Assembly: GCA_004138175.2 (NCBI GenBank)
Contig: RYFE02000049.1
Coordinates: 1 to 36,909, forward strand
Length of the DNA stretch: 36,909 nucleotides
Source: Chloroflexales bacterium ZM16-3
GTDB lineage: Bacteria > Chloroflexota > Chloroflexia > Chloroflexales > Chloroflexaceae
Reading direction: 5' to 3'
In this document: positions 1 through 8,023 of the stretch, piece after piece
Layout: every line of letters begins with the position of its first letter
How positions within the stretch are numbered: position 1 is the first letter of the stretch
Made by a program: the position numbers and the translations under genes
Notes under the pieces: generated by a model
What the model saw: the letters and a program-made list of their open reading frames with translations, nothing else
Told to the model about the DNA's origin: nothing
The model's database searches: none

Positions 1-37
1 TCAGGCCAATGGCGACCCAGCGGATCGCATCGCGCAT
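1..37 (-). CDS. Start of a divergent gene cut by the window edge
   Basis: On the minus strand an ATG at 37-35 follows a good ribosome binding site (GAGGAG, six bases before the ATG) and the frame stays open to the edge, reading MRDAIRWVAIGL. Only 12 residues are visible, so the product cannot be named. The hydrophobic run WVAIGL could begin a membrane segment or signal peptide. The gene is divergent from the restriction-modification gene at 243, so the roughly 200 bases between them should hold both promoters; I see no convincing -35/-10 pair there. Confidence 0.5.
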   Translation of the reverse strand, partial: MRDAIRWVAIGL

Positions 38-242
38 GGGGTTCTCCTCTGCTGCGTTGGTGCCCTGCACAGATTGCTATGCTATACTCCGCAGAGCAAC
101 ACAAAACCCACTCTGTTGCCGCCAAGCTGCGAGTGGGTTCTGCACTACCATATTCGATTGTCCGGTGTGCTCCACCGAGCATTGATTGTAGCACCCCGGC
201 AATGTGTGTGCAAGGTAGCCTCATCTCTGTTGGAGACACCCT

Positions 243-3200
243 ATGCCTGCGCTTGCCCTTGGCGCATTTGCCCTCCGCCTTGCGTCAGCCTTCCGCTCTT
301 GGAGCGATCCCGTCCACGGCCAGGCCCTGACCTACTTTGCGGGCAACTGTGCCCATCACGGCGGCGATGAGCTGCGTCTTCGCGCCTCCCTGATCAAAGA
401 TCACCTCCTGGAGCAGGGATTCGGCTATGCCCGTCCCAATATTGAGATCGAGGCCGTCGACCGCTCCGATGTCGTCCTCTATGCCGGATCGGCTACCGAC
501 CGTCGTCCCGTTGCTATTGTTGAGACAAAGCGGTCTGGCTTTCCCGACCTGCTCAACACTCGCCTTGCCACCGGGGAGACGGCACCCCAGCAACTTGCCC
601 GCTACGTTCGTCTGCGCGGCTTGTATCTCGGTGCGCTCACCGATGGCAATACCTGGCACTTCTTCGACTTCGGCGTGAGTCTCCAGCCTCGTGCGTCGAT
701 CACGCTGACGACGCTGACCGAACTCCTCACGGGCAGCACCACGCCCGCGCAGGCCGAGGCCGCGCTGACGACAAACGCGGCGATCCAGAACGCACTGGTG
801 GTCGCACAGGACATGATGGAGGCCGACAAGTGGACTGCCGTTGATGGCTACCTTGGCGAACTCAACGATCCCCGTCAATTTAAGTCTACGACCCTGACAA
901 CCGCAGATGCACGGGCGGGCCTCGTCACGCAGATCAACGAGCGCCTGGGCCTCTTGCGCGACACGATTGTGGCCCAGTTCGCCGTGCTGAAACGTGATCT
1001 TGATACCTACAACGCCCTCCGGGTGCAGGTGAGCGCTACCGATACACGCCCCTACGCGGAAGAGTTGGATGAGCACCTTGATCTCCTGACGAGTACGATT
1101 GCCGATGCGGATCGCCGCGCCGCCTTCCTCGACTTCACACGCAATTTGGTCGTCGAATATGCGGAGACGGGCGACGCCGACTGGTTCTATGCCACCTATA
1201 TGGTCAAAGCCCCTGATGTGCTGGCGTATCATCAGGCTGCGCTCCCTGGCATCGCCGCACCTACGGCCAGCGGCCCCGTGCCGGTGCCGAACGCAGATCG
1301 ACTCTTGGCACTCATCACCACCCACTTTGCCTACGTGACCCAGCTTGCGGAAGCCTACGAGGCATCGGTGCGGCTCCAGCGCGCCTATGCGGAGTGGCAG
1401 CGTCGCGTGCGCGGGGTGTACGCCGACCCGGCGCGCGAGTTCTGCCTTCAGACCGGCTACATCCACTTCGTCCGACTCTTCTTCGTGCGCGTCTGCGAGG
1501 ATTACGAACTCATCCAGCGCCGTATCTCCAACGGCCCGTTCGGGCGGTTTAATGAATACCGGCGAGCGCTGTTGACGGGGGTGAGCGATGTCTACACCCG
1601 GCTGCTTCAGGAAACCTTTGATCGCGCTGCCAACGTCTATCACAATTTCTTCAACCGCGCCGACCTATATGACTGGTTCAAGCTGGATGAGCGCAGCATC
1701 CTGGGCATCCTCGCGGTGATGAACCGTTACGACTTCAGCAAGCTCGACTTTGACCTGCTCGGCAATATCTATAACGAGGGCTATATCGAGGCACAGCGCC
1801 GCAGTGAGCACGGCCAGTTTTACACGCCCCACGCGGTGGTGCAGTATATGGTCAATAGCCTGGGCCTGTTTCCCTCCCGCGACCCTGCCGACCCCAGCCC
1901 GTTGACCGACGCGGAGCGGGCGAGTGTCAATCGCTCGGTGATCGACATCTCGTGCGGCAGCGGCTCCTTCCTGGTGGAGATCGCCGCACGCAAAGCGACC
2001 ATCTTGCAGCGCATGGTTGACAGTGGGCTGATCAAGCCCGTTGATGCCATTGAGCGCATCGTGGACACGCTGGCGGGGATCGACCTCAGCCCGTTCGCCT
2101 GCTATCTCGCGGAGATTAACCTAATCATCCGCTGTATGCCGTTCCTGCGCGAATCGGTCGGTCGGACGCTCATCCCTCGCAGCATCGACCGTATGCACGT
2201 CTACTGCGGTGATGCGCTGGAGCCGACCCGCCGTGAGCGCGTGCAGTTTCACGAGGGGGCAAGTGCCGCCGCGCTGGGCACGATCATCGCGGTGGCAGAG
2301 CCGGTACGGCTCTCCGACGAGGAGCGTTTGCTCCAGTTCCTCAAAGACCGTAAGGCCACGCCTGGCCGTCTGATGAAGGATACGCGCGGATTCGCTGTGG
2401 TGATCGGCAACCCGCCGTATGTGAAGGCAAACGAGAGCCAGGAGAATAGCACCTACCGCGACCAGATCCGCAGTTGGGGTGTCTATCCCATACGGGACAA
2501 GTGGGATCTCTTTATCCCCTTCGTGTACCGCAACCTGGAGTTTCTCGCCGACGATGGGTGGATGATCCTGACCACCACCAGTGCCGTTGAGACAGAGGGC
2601 TACGCCAAGCCGCTGCGTGCGGAGTTGGCTCGCCTCTGGGTGGAGCAGATCGACTTCTTCCCCCGCCTAAAGCTGTTTGGCAAGGATGTCGGCGTGTTCA
2701 GCACGATTTTCCACGTCCAGAAGCGAGAGGCCAGCAACCCAGCGATCCGGCGGCGCACCCACACGGAACCAGACGCCACCGCCTACGCCGAGACGACGAT
2801 GGATCAGGCGCTTGGCCCCGATGCGTTCTTTCGCGCCACCTACGCCCCGCCGCCCCCCGGCATCGCCACCTGCTGCGTGCCCCTTTGCGCGATTACCTAT
2901 ATCGGCACGGGATTAGTCGCGCATAGCCAAGAGCGACTTGATACAATCGTGAGCGGCAAGCGGGTCAAAGCGTTTGGCATTGATGACAGCTTTCGGCTAA
3001 GTCGAGACGGTCTTGCACCAGCCGAAGCCGCCCACTTCACTGATCGGGGGGTACTGGGGGCAGAGGTACAGCCGTATCATCTTACGCAGAAGCGGTATGT
3101 GGCCTATGACCATATGCAGAGTCAGCTCTATCGTGCTCGCATCCCTGAGCTCTTCCGCACGCCGCAGAAGCTCCTGCTGGGCGAGACATCGGGCGGCTAC

Positions 3201-4106
3201 TATGACACCGACCAGCTCTTTGCCAACCATAGCGTGCAGGTCGTCGTCCCCTGGCAGGCGCTCACGGTGGATGAGCCAGGCGTGAAGAAGGTGCGCAAAA
3301 CCTCGATGGCCATGTCGGGCTATGACGACCTCGACACCATCGCTGCGGTATTTGACCTGCGCTACGTGCTGGCGGTGATCAACAGCGACTATATGCGGCG
3401 CTACCTGCTGGCGAACCAGGCCCAGGGCACCCGCGAGGGGCGCATCTACCCCGATGTGTGGAAGCAGATGCCGGTGAAGGTCGTAGACTCGACCCGGCAG
3501 GCGACGATTGGCACGCTGGTAGATGAGATCCAATCGCTCCAGCAGGCGCTTCAGGGCAAACGGCACGAGCGCGATGTGTTCGACATCTGGCAGCGCGACG
3601 GCAAGCTCACCGGCAAGCTCACCGACTACACCATCAGCGGCATGCTGACCGTGATCGGCGCACTCGCGCAAACCCGCAAGCGCCCCTACACGCGCAGCGG
3701 CCAGCGGGTGATCCTCTTTGAGCACACGGGCATCGAAGTCACCGACCCCGCCGCGATCCCCCTGCTGGACTACTTCTGCTGGTACTGCAACATGGTTCAG
3801 GAAGAGATGCGCGGCTACCCGTGGGAGACAATGCGCGACAACATCCCGCTGCCGGGGAGCCTCACGGATATTGCCGCCTGTATGGCGGAGGTGGCAGCAG
3901 TGCGCCAGGATCGGGCGAATGCAGCAACGGCGATAGCCGCGAAGCAGGCGGAAATTGAGCAGGCAGTGATTGATGCGTATGATAGCGGCTGCGCCGAATC
4001 GCTCTGGCAGACCATCCAGGGGCTGCGCAGCGCGACGGACACGGCGGTAGCCCTCCCGGTAGCCGATACGATAGACGCTGATGATGCGGACGAGGAGCAG
4101 GAATGA
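243..4106 (+). CDS. Type IIG restriction enzyme/methyltransferase (single chain)
   Basis: A 1,287-residue protein that should cut unmethylated DNA and methylate the same target. The N-terminus has a PD-(D/E)xK-type nuclease pattern: D76 in the strand SDVVLY, then E94-T-K96 in AIVETKR. A helical connector follows. The N6-adenine methyltransferase core has GQFYTP near residue 523, motif I DISCGSGSF at 568-576 (AdoMet binding) and the catalytic motif NPPY at 723-726. The last third, with the QGTREGRIYPDVWKQMPV stretch, fits a target-recognition domain plus C-terminal helices. Length and order match the Eco57I-like class. The ATG at 243 is preceded by GGAG at a normal distance. No separate R, M or S gene lies nearby. 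PglX of BREX is a distant alternative, made unlikely by the nuclease motif and missing BREX partners. Confidence 0.88.
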   Translation: MPALALGAFALRLASAFRSWSDPVHGQALTYFAGNCAHHGGDELRLRASLIKDHLLEQGFGYARPNIEIEAVDRSDVVLYAGSATDRRPVAIVETKRSGFPDLLNTRLATGETAPQQLARYVRLRGLYLGALTDGNTWHFFDFGVSLQPRASITLTTLTELLTGSTTPAQAEAALTTNAAIQNALVVAQDMMEADKWTAVDGYLGELNDPRQFKSTTLTTADARAGLVTQINERLGLLRDTIVAQFAVLKRDLDTYNALRVQVSATDTRPYAEELDEHLDLLTSTIADADRRAAFLDFTRNLVVEYAETGDADWFYATYMVKAPDVLAYHQAALPGIAAPTASGPVPVPNADRLLALITTHFAYVTQLAEAYEASVRLQRAYAEWQRRVRGVYADPAREFCLQTGYIHFVRLFFVRVCEDYELIQRRISNGPFGRFNEYRRALLTGVSDVYTRLLQETFDRAANVYHNFFNRADLYDWFKLDERSILGILAVMNRYDFSKLDFDLLGNIYNEGYIEAQRRSEHGQFYTPHAVVQYMVNSLGLFPSRDPADPSPLTDAERASVNRSVIDISCGSGSFLVEIAARKATILQRMVDSGLIKPVDAIERIVDTLAGIDLSPFACYLAEINLIIRCMPFLRESVGRTLIPRSIDRMHVYCGDALEPTRRERVQFHEGASAAALGTIIAVAEPVRLSDEERLLQFLKDRKATPGRLMKDTRGFAVVIGNPPYVKANESQENSTYRDQIRSWGVYPIRDKWDLFIPFVYRNLEFLADDGWMILTTTSAVETEGYAKPLRAELARLWVEQIDFFPRLKLFGKDVGVFSTIFHVQKREASNPAIRRRTHTEPDATAYAETTMDQALGPDAFFRATYAPPPPGIATCCVPLCAITYIGTGLVAHSQERLDTIVSGKRVKAFGIDDSFRLSRDGLAPAEAAHFTDRGVLGAEVQPYHLTQKRYVAYDHMQSQLYRARIPELFRTPQKLLLGETSGGYYDTDQLFANHSVQVVVPWQALTVDEPGVKKVRKTSMAMSGYDDLDTIAAVFDLRYVLAVINSDYMRRYLLANQAQGTREGRIYPDVWKQMPVKVVDSTRQATIGTLVDEIQSLQQALQGKRHERDVFDIWQRDGKLTGKLTDYTISGMLTVIGALAQTRKRPYTRSGQRVILFEHTGIEVTDPAAIPLLDYFCWYCNMVQEEMRGYPWETMRDNIPLPGSLTDIAACMAEVAAVRQDRANAATAIAAKQAEIEQAVIDAYDSGCAESLWQTIQGLRSATDTAVALPVADTIDADDADEEQE

Positions 4107-4309
4107 ACGTAACCTACGATGCCGAGGTGGACATGCTCCGCATCGTCTTCAGCAACACGCTGGTGGAAGAAAGTGACGAAGATCGCCCTGGCGTGATCAT
4201 TGACTACGACAAGGATGGCAACATCGTGGGGATGGAGATTCTGGACGCCTCGCATCGTACCGAGAACCCGCTGGCGGTGGAATATTCGGTGGTTGGCAAG
4301 GCGGCGTGA
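4103..4309 (+). CDS. DUF2283 family small protein
   Basis: A 68-residue acidic protein with the DUF2283 pattern: N-terminal MxVxYDxExDxLxI, a central acidic GVIIDYDKDGNIVGMEIL and a short tail. Its ATG overlaps the stop of the type IIG gene by four bases (ATGA), so it should be translationally coupled to it. The family's function is not established; members often sit beside toxin-antitoxin-like or DUF4258 genes, and no DUF4258 gene is present here. The coupling suggests a role linked to the restriction enzyme, such as control of expression or activity, but that is inference only. Confidence 0.8.
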   Translation: MNVTYDAEVDMLRIVFSNTLVEESDEDRPGVIIDYDKDGNIVGMEILDASHRTENPLAVEYSVVGKAA

Positions 4310-4356
4310 GTGGATGGCTAACGCCCATCGACAGCTTGACGCTTCTGTGGCAGCTA

Positions 4357-4381
4357 CTGGCGATGACCATCAGGCCAACGA
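4357..4381 (+). repeat. 25-bp imperfect direct repeat, copy 1 (before mntA)
   Basis: This stretch matches 5100-5124 at 20 of 25 positions (shared core GATGA-C-TCAGG--ACGA). The two copies lie just before and just after the mntA-hepT pair, both in gaps between genes. Confidence 0.45.
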
Positions 4382-4399
4382 CCGTACCGGAGGGCTGGA

Positions 4400-4726
4400 A
4401 TGACCACCGTGACGCGAACCGCACCGCCGCAAGCGTGGCCGGTGCATAGCTACATCGAACGTCTGCGCGCCCATCGCGCCGCGCTCGTCGCCCGCTACCA
4501 CATCGCCGAGCTGGGGGTCTTTGGCTCGTATGTCCGCAACGAGCAGCGCCCAGAGAGCGACCTGGATGTGCTGGTGGCGTTCAGCGAGACGCCGAGCCTC
4601 TTCACGCTGGTGGCGCTGGAAGACGATCTCAGCGCCCTGCTCCAGATCACGGTCGATCTGGCGGTGAAGACGGCGCTGCGCCCGCGCATCGCCACCCGCA
4701 TCCTGCGCGAGGTGGTGATGGTATGA
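4400..4726 (+). CDS. mntA: MntA-type minimal nucleotidyltransferase antitoxin
   Basis: A 108-residue protein of the MNT/KNTase superfamily. It carries the exact signature GSX10DXD: G42-S43, ten residues, D54-L-D56. D86 in ITVDLAVK fits the third metal-binding carboxylate. In characterised HEPN/MNT systems the MntA protein blocks HepT by adding AMP groups to a tyrosine near the HEPN active site, and it acts as the antitoxin. The stop overlaps the hepT start by four bases (ATGA), the usual antitoxin-first arrangement. A short gap of about 90 bases separates it from the DUF2283 gene, so it may be read from the same transcript or have its own promoter; none is obvious. Confidence 0.87.
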   Translation: MTTVTRTAPPQAWPVHSYIERLRAHRAALVARYHIAELGVFGSYVRNEQRPESDLDVLVAFSETPSLFTLVALEDDLSALLQITVDLAVKTALRPRIATRILREVVMV

Positions 4727-5091
4727 GTCAACGCACCTATCTGGACTACCTTGACGATATTGCCGCCGCGCTCGATAGCGCCCTCGCCTTTGCCCAGGGC
4801 ATGGATGCGGCGAGCTTCAAGGCCGATCTGAAGACGGTCTATGCGGTGACACGTGCCCTAGAGGTGATGGGTGAGGCGGCCAAGCGCATTCCCGAGACGG
4901 TGCGTGCGGGCGCTCCCGCCGTACCCTGGCGGTTGATGACGGGGATGCGCGACCGCCTGATCCACCAGTATGATGTGGTCGATCTGGACATCCTCTGGCA
5001 GACGGTGATGCGCGATCTTCCAGCGGTGCAAGCTCCGCTCGCGGCGGTGATTCAGCGCGAACGGGCAGCAGCAGGCGAGTCGGAGGCATGA
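4723..5091 (+). CDS. hepT: HepT-like HEPN ribonuclease toxin (DUF86)
   Basis: A 122-residue, mostly helical protein of the HepT/DUF86 family. The HEPN active-site motif RX4HXY is intact: R76, H81, Y83 in RDRLIHQY. In related pairs the arginine and histidine support RNA cleavage and the tyrosine is the site modified by MntA. The N-terminal half carries the typical long helices and the conserved RALEVMGEAAKRIP segment. It overlaps mntA by four bases and is followed by a strong hairpin terminator, so the pair ends a transcription unit. All catalytic residues are present, so the toxin looks functional. Confidence 0.87.
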   Translation: MSQRTYLDYLDDIAAALDSALAFAQGMDAASFKADLKTVYAVTRALEVMGEAAKRIPETVRAGAPAVPWRLMTGMRDRLIHQYDVVDLDILWQTVMRDLPAVQAPLAAVIQRERAAAGESEA

Positions 5092-5099
5092 TATATCGG

Positions 5100-5124
5100 C
5101 TGGTGATGATCGTCAGGCTGACGA
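5100..5124 (+). repeat. 25-bp imperfect direct repeat, copy 2 (after hepT)
   Basis: Partner of the copy at 4357-4381 (20 of 25 identical). It begins nine bases after the hepT stop and its end runs into the first bases of the terminator hairpin. Confidence 0.45.
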
Positions 5125-5171
5125 AATAGCCCCGGATTGGGTATACTACCCTCATCCGGGGCTATTTCTTT
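5123..5171 (+). terminator. Strong hairpin terminator after hepT
   Basis: Perfect 15-bp stem: GAAATAGCCCCGGAT at 5123-5137 pairs with 5154-5168. A second inner stem (GGGTA at 5139-5143 with TACCC at 5147-5151) lies inside the loop, and TTT follows the outer arm. It sits 12 bases before the end of the spacer upstream of fic, so it should separate fic from the toxin-antitoxin transcript or act as an attenuator. The loop also contains TATACT, which resembles a -10 box, but no good -35 is placed for it. Confidence 0.75.
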
Positions 5172-5183
5172 GGGAGATGTTCA

Positions 5184-6152
5184 ATGGCACCAACGCTAGA
5201 TCGCCGCCTCCTGGAGCGCATGCAGGCCAAGCGGCACCGCCTTGATACCTTCCGCCCGATGCACCCCATCCTCGTGCGTCGGCTGCACGATGACCTGCGG
5301 CTGCTGCTCACCTACCACTCGAACGCGATTGAGGGCAACACCCTCAGCCTCGCCGAGACCCAGATGGTGCTGGAGCATGGGATCACCGTGGGCGGCAAGA
5401 CCATGCGGGAACACCTGGAGGCGACGAATCACGCGGAGGCGTTCACGCTGGTCAGCGCCTTCGCGGATCACGCGGAGCCGATCACCGTGGAGGCGATTCT
5501 TCGCCTCCACGGGCTCGTGATGGACAAGATCGTCCCCGATGCGGGGGTGCTCCGCACCATCCCGGTGCATATCCGGGGGGCATCGGTCACGCCGCCGCAC
5601 CCGCGTGACGTGCCGGACTATCTGCGCCAGTGGCTCGCATGGATCGACTCCGCCGAGACGGCGGCGTATCACCCGGTCGTGCGGGCGGCCATCGCGCATC
5701 ACGGCTTCGAGGCCGTCCACCCGTTCAGCGACGGGAACGGGCGCGTGGGCCGGCTGCTGCTCAACCTGATGCTCATGCGCGCGGGCTACCCGCCCGCGCT
5801 CATCCTGCGCGAGTGGCGGCTGGGCTACATCCATGCGCTGGAGGCCGCCAACGGCGGCGACTATCGCGGCATCCTGACCGTGATCGGGCGTGCGGTGGAA
5901 CACGGCCTGGATCTGTACCTGGAGTCGTGCGAGGCCGAACCCGAGGCCGCGTATCTCCCGCTCGCCGAACTCGCGGCGCAGACGGAGTATGAGGCGGACT
6001 ACCTGGGCTGGCTCATCCGCAAGGGGCGGCTCCCGGCCATCAAGCGTAGCGGGCGCTGGCAGACCACGCTGGCCGCCGTGAGCCGGTACCGCGATGAGGT
6101 GGCGCAGGGCGTGTACCCGCCGGGCCGACCCGGCAGGACAGCAGGATCATGA
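5184..6152 (+). CDS. Fic family AMPylase-type protein (class II, self-inhibited)
   Basis: A 322-residue Fic protein. Fic enzymes transfer AMP or another nucleotide group from a nucleotide substrate to a target protein. The catalytic motif is complete at 179-190: HPFSDGNGRVGR, with H179, D183, N185, R187 and R190. The inhibitory motif [ST]xxxE[GN] is also present near the N-terminus: S46-NAI-E50-G51, whose glutamate blocks productive ATP binding. This makes it a class II protein that carries its own brake. The C-terminus (about 245-310) looks like a winged or excisionase-type HTH. The ATG follows GGGAGA at a good distance. Its last six bases overlap the end of the convergent recombinase gene. 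Confidence 0.9.
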   Translation: MAPTLDRRLLERMQAKRHRLDTFRPMHPILVRRLHDDLRLLLTYHSNAIEGNTLSLAETQMVLEHGITVGGKTMREHLEATNHAEAFTLVSAFADHAEPITVEAILRLHGLVMDKIVPDAGVLRTIPVHIRGASVTPPHPRDVPDYLRQWLAWIDSAETAAYHPVVRAAIAHHGFEAVHPFSDGNGRVGRLLLNLMLMRAGYPPALILREWRLGYIHALEAANGGDYRGILTVIGRAVEHGLDLYLESCEAEPEAAYLPLAELAAQTEYEADYLGWLIRKGRLPAIKRSGRWQTTLAAVSRYRDEVAQGVYPPGRPGRTAGS

Positions 6153-7043
6153 TCGCCTCGGCCCGCCCTCCAGCGCGGCGCGCACCGCCGCGTCGCTCAC
6201 CTCGGCGTAGCCCATGGTCGTCCTGATGTCGCGGTGCCCCAGCCTGCGCTGCACTGTCTCGATCTGGTGGCCCGCCTCCAGCAGCTCGGTGGCCGCCGTG
6301 TGGCGGAGCTGGTGGATGGTGTAGCGCGGCGTGCCGTCGGGGTCGCGCAGGCCCGCGCCGGCGCACAGCTTGTTCCAGTGCCACACGACGGTGGTGTAGC
6401 GCACGCGGGTCTTGCGGTTCGAGCAGAACAGGGGGTGTGTCGGCGGCATGTCCGGGCCAAGCGCCTTCAGATGCCGCCGCAGGAGCCGCATGCTCTGCTC
6501 GGTGCTGTTCGGCCCGAGGATGACGACGCGCTCCACGCGGTTCTTCGGGTCGCGCACATGCAGCCCCTCCTGGCCGGGGGCCAGGTTCACGTCCCCGACG
6601 TTGAGCGCCAGCACCTCGCCCACGCGCATGCCCGCCTCGCGCAGCAGGGTGAACATGAGCCGGTAGGCGACGGTCGGGTATCCCGCAATGGCCGCGTCGA
6701 GGATGCTGCGGTCGCCGTCGCCCTTGACGGGGCGGGGCAGGCGTCGGGTGGCGCTGCGCGCCTCCAGGCCCAGGGTCGGGTCGCCGGTGATCAGCTCGCG
6801 GGCCAGGCACCAGGCGAAGAAGGTGCGCAGGCTGGCCAGCTTGCGGGCCTGGGTGCTCGCGGTCGGCACCTCGGCCAGCCACGCCTCCAGTGCGGCGCGC
6901 GGTATCGCGCTGATGTCCTGCGGGAATGCCTCGGCTGCGGCGCGCAGGTCGCAGGCGTAGGCTTTGATCGTGGCCGCCGTGCGCCCCTTGTGGCGCAGCG
7001 TGAGGATGTACTCATTCAGCAGGGTGGAGATCGTGGTGGGCAT
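6147..7043 (-). CDS. Tyrosine recombinase / phage-type integrase
   Basis: XerC/D-type site-specific recombinase of 298 residues from the preferred start. Counting from an upstream ATG at 7073, all catalytic residues are present: R150 in MRVGE, K177, H254-Q-L-R257-H258, H280 in LGHRDI, and nucleophile Y289. A SAM-like core-binding domain precedes the catalytic domain. I prefer the ATG at 7043: it has GAAGG before it, whereas the ATG at 7073 has no ribosome site and lies at the predicted transcription start of the promoter at 7079-7107. It is convergent with fic. It could mobilise this island, but no attachment sites were found, so its substrate is unknown. Confidence 0.9.
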   Translation of the reverse strand: MPTTISTLLNEYILTLRHKGRTAATIKAYACDLRAAAEAFPQDISAIPRAALEAWLAEVPTASTQARKLASLRTFFAWCLARELITGDPTLGLEARSATRRLPRPVKGDGDRSILDAAIAGYPTVAYRLMFTLLREAGMRVGEVLALNVGDVNLAPGQEGLHVRDPKNRVERVVILGPNSTEQSMRLLRRHLKALGPDMPPTHPLFCSNRKTRVRYTTVVWHWNKLCAGAGLRDPDGTPRYTIHQLRHTAATELLEAGHQIETVQRRLGHRDIRTTMGYAEVSDAAVRAALEGGPRRS

Positions 7044-7078
7044 GGGTTCGCCTTCGGTACGCGCGGGAGACATGACTC

Positions 7079-7107
7079 AGTATAACACGGTACAGTGTAA
7101 TCAGCAA
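7079..7107 (-). promoter_or_regulatory. Sigma-70-like promoter of the recombinase gene
   Basis: On the minus strand: TTGCTG at 7107-7102, a 17-base spacer, and TATACT at 7084-7079. Transcription should start near 7072, which supports translation from the ATG at 7043 rather than 7073. Confidence 0.65.
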
Positions 7108-7219
7108 GCCCGTGCGCACGCCGCCCCAAAGCGCGCCGCAATAACTGTAGATAATTCCGCCAAACGCGCACACACGCAGGGGCGGCGGATGGCGCTGGTA
7201 TCAGGGGGTGATCGGCGAA

Positions 7220-7249
7220 AATTGGAGATAAGGCGCATTATCTCCAATT
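7220..7249. repeat. 12-bp perfect inverted repeat
   Basis: AATTGGAGATAA at 7220-7231 pairs with 7238-7249 across a six-base loop. It is AT-rich in a GC-rich surrounding and lies between the recombinase promoter and the Uma2 remnant. It could be a regulatory or recombinase-binding site; there is no direct evidence. Confidence 0.5.
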
Positions 7250-7267
7250 CGGCGGAGGCTGAAAGAC

Positions 7268-7302
7268 GCCCCTGGGCCGCGCAAATCGCGCAGGCCAGGG
7301 GC
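7268..7302 (-). terminator. Possible terminator after the Uma2 remnant
   Basis: GCCCCTGG at 7268-7275 pairs with CCAGGGGC at 7295-7302, and GCGC inner pairs extend the stem. On the minus strand a short GTCTTTC follows. It is downstream of the HTH/Uma2 operon, so a weak terminator is plausible. Confidence 0.45.
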
Positions 7303-7350
7303 ATTCTGGTCATCGGTGACACGGAGGAAGTCGGCATCGTGAGAAGGCCG

Positions 7351-7724
7351 CTACGGGATCTGACAGTGACACCCACATGTCAAGCTGAGGGTTGCCGGCG
7401 TCGGCTGGGTTTGCACCCCCGTCTGCGTGTAGTGCGTGACGCGCTGGGCGTGAGGGTCTACCACCACCACATCCTGAAGTCGGGACGTTTGAGCGAGCCG
7501 TCCGGGAACCGCACCGCTACATCTGCGAGGTGATAACACCCGCAGGTTGCCGCGCCGCCGCTCGTCGTGGTGATCGTGGCCCGAATCTGATCGACCACCA
7601 TCTGATGCCGGGAACTTGGCAACGCCTCCCATGTCGGGATCCCGGCGGTGCGCTCCAGCTTGATCGCACCGATCCGCATCAGGTGTTCGAGATCATCATT
7701 TGAAGGCTGGTAGGGGTTGGACAT
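7351..7724 (-). pseudogene. Uma2 family nuclease gene, internally deleted and frameshifted
   Basis: The frame starts at the ATG at 7724 with AAGGAG before it (MSNPYQPSNDDLEHLM) and runs to PDGSLKRPDF, the Uma2 PD strand, then reaches a stop at 7458. In the next frame the sequence continues at once with LQDVVVVDPHAQRVTHY and ends SLTCGC, the usual end of this family. The middle part, which in intact Uma2 proteins carries the remaining acidic and lysine residues of the PD-(D/E)xK site, is missing. I read this as a deletion joining the two halves near 7476 with a frame change. The start overlaps the stop of the HTH gene by one base (TGATG). Confidence 0.65.
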
Positions 7725-8023
7725 CAGGACTCGCTCCTTCTCGGTTCGGCAGCATCCCGTTTGGCCGGTGCCGCTGGCGAGGCGGCTTGCCCTCCGGGGC
7801 GACCCATCGCCGGTGGCGTGAACGTCTCCAGCTCGTCCTGGTCGCCAAGGTAGTAGCCGCGCTGCCGCCCGCCGATTCGCTGGGTCTGCGTCAGGACTCC
7901 CCGCTGACACCAGACTTTGACGGTCTGCGGCGTGGGAGCCTGCCGCCCCTGGCGGCTCACCACGGTGACGCCGCGAGATGCGAGGAACGTCGCCGCTTGG
8001 GTCGTGGTCAGCCAGGTGATCAT
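7724..8023 (-). CDS. MerR/excisionase-type helix-turn-helix protein
   Basis: A 99-residue protein. The first 70 residues fit a small winged HTH of the excisionase/MerR type: LTTTQAATFLA, then PTPQTVKVWCQRGVL and a basic wing IGGRQRGYYL. The tail is proline- and alanine-rich and probably disordered. It overlaps the 61-aa gene upstream by four bases (ATGA) and the Uma2 remnant downstream by one, so the three are translationally coupled. It may control its own operon or the neighbouring recombinase, but nothing in the sequence proves a target. Confidence 0.65.
   Translation of the reverse strand: MITWLTTTQAATFLASRGVTVVSRQGRQAPTPQTVKVWCQRGVLTQTQRIGGRQRGYYLGDQDELETFTPPAMGRPGGQAASPAAPAKRDAAEPRRSES

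Noticed and set aside
243-4106. BREX PglX methyltransferase
   Set aside because: An N-terminal PD-(D/E)xK motif is present and no other BREX genes (pglZ, brxC, brxL) are in the window.
7101-7376. Minus-strand 91-codon frame after the Uma2 remnant
   Set aside because: It covers two hairpins, has no ribosome site and no recognisable sequence.
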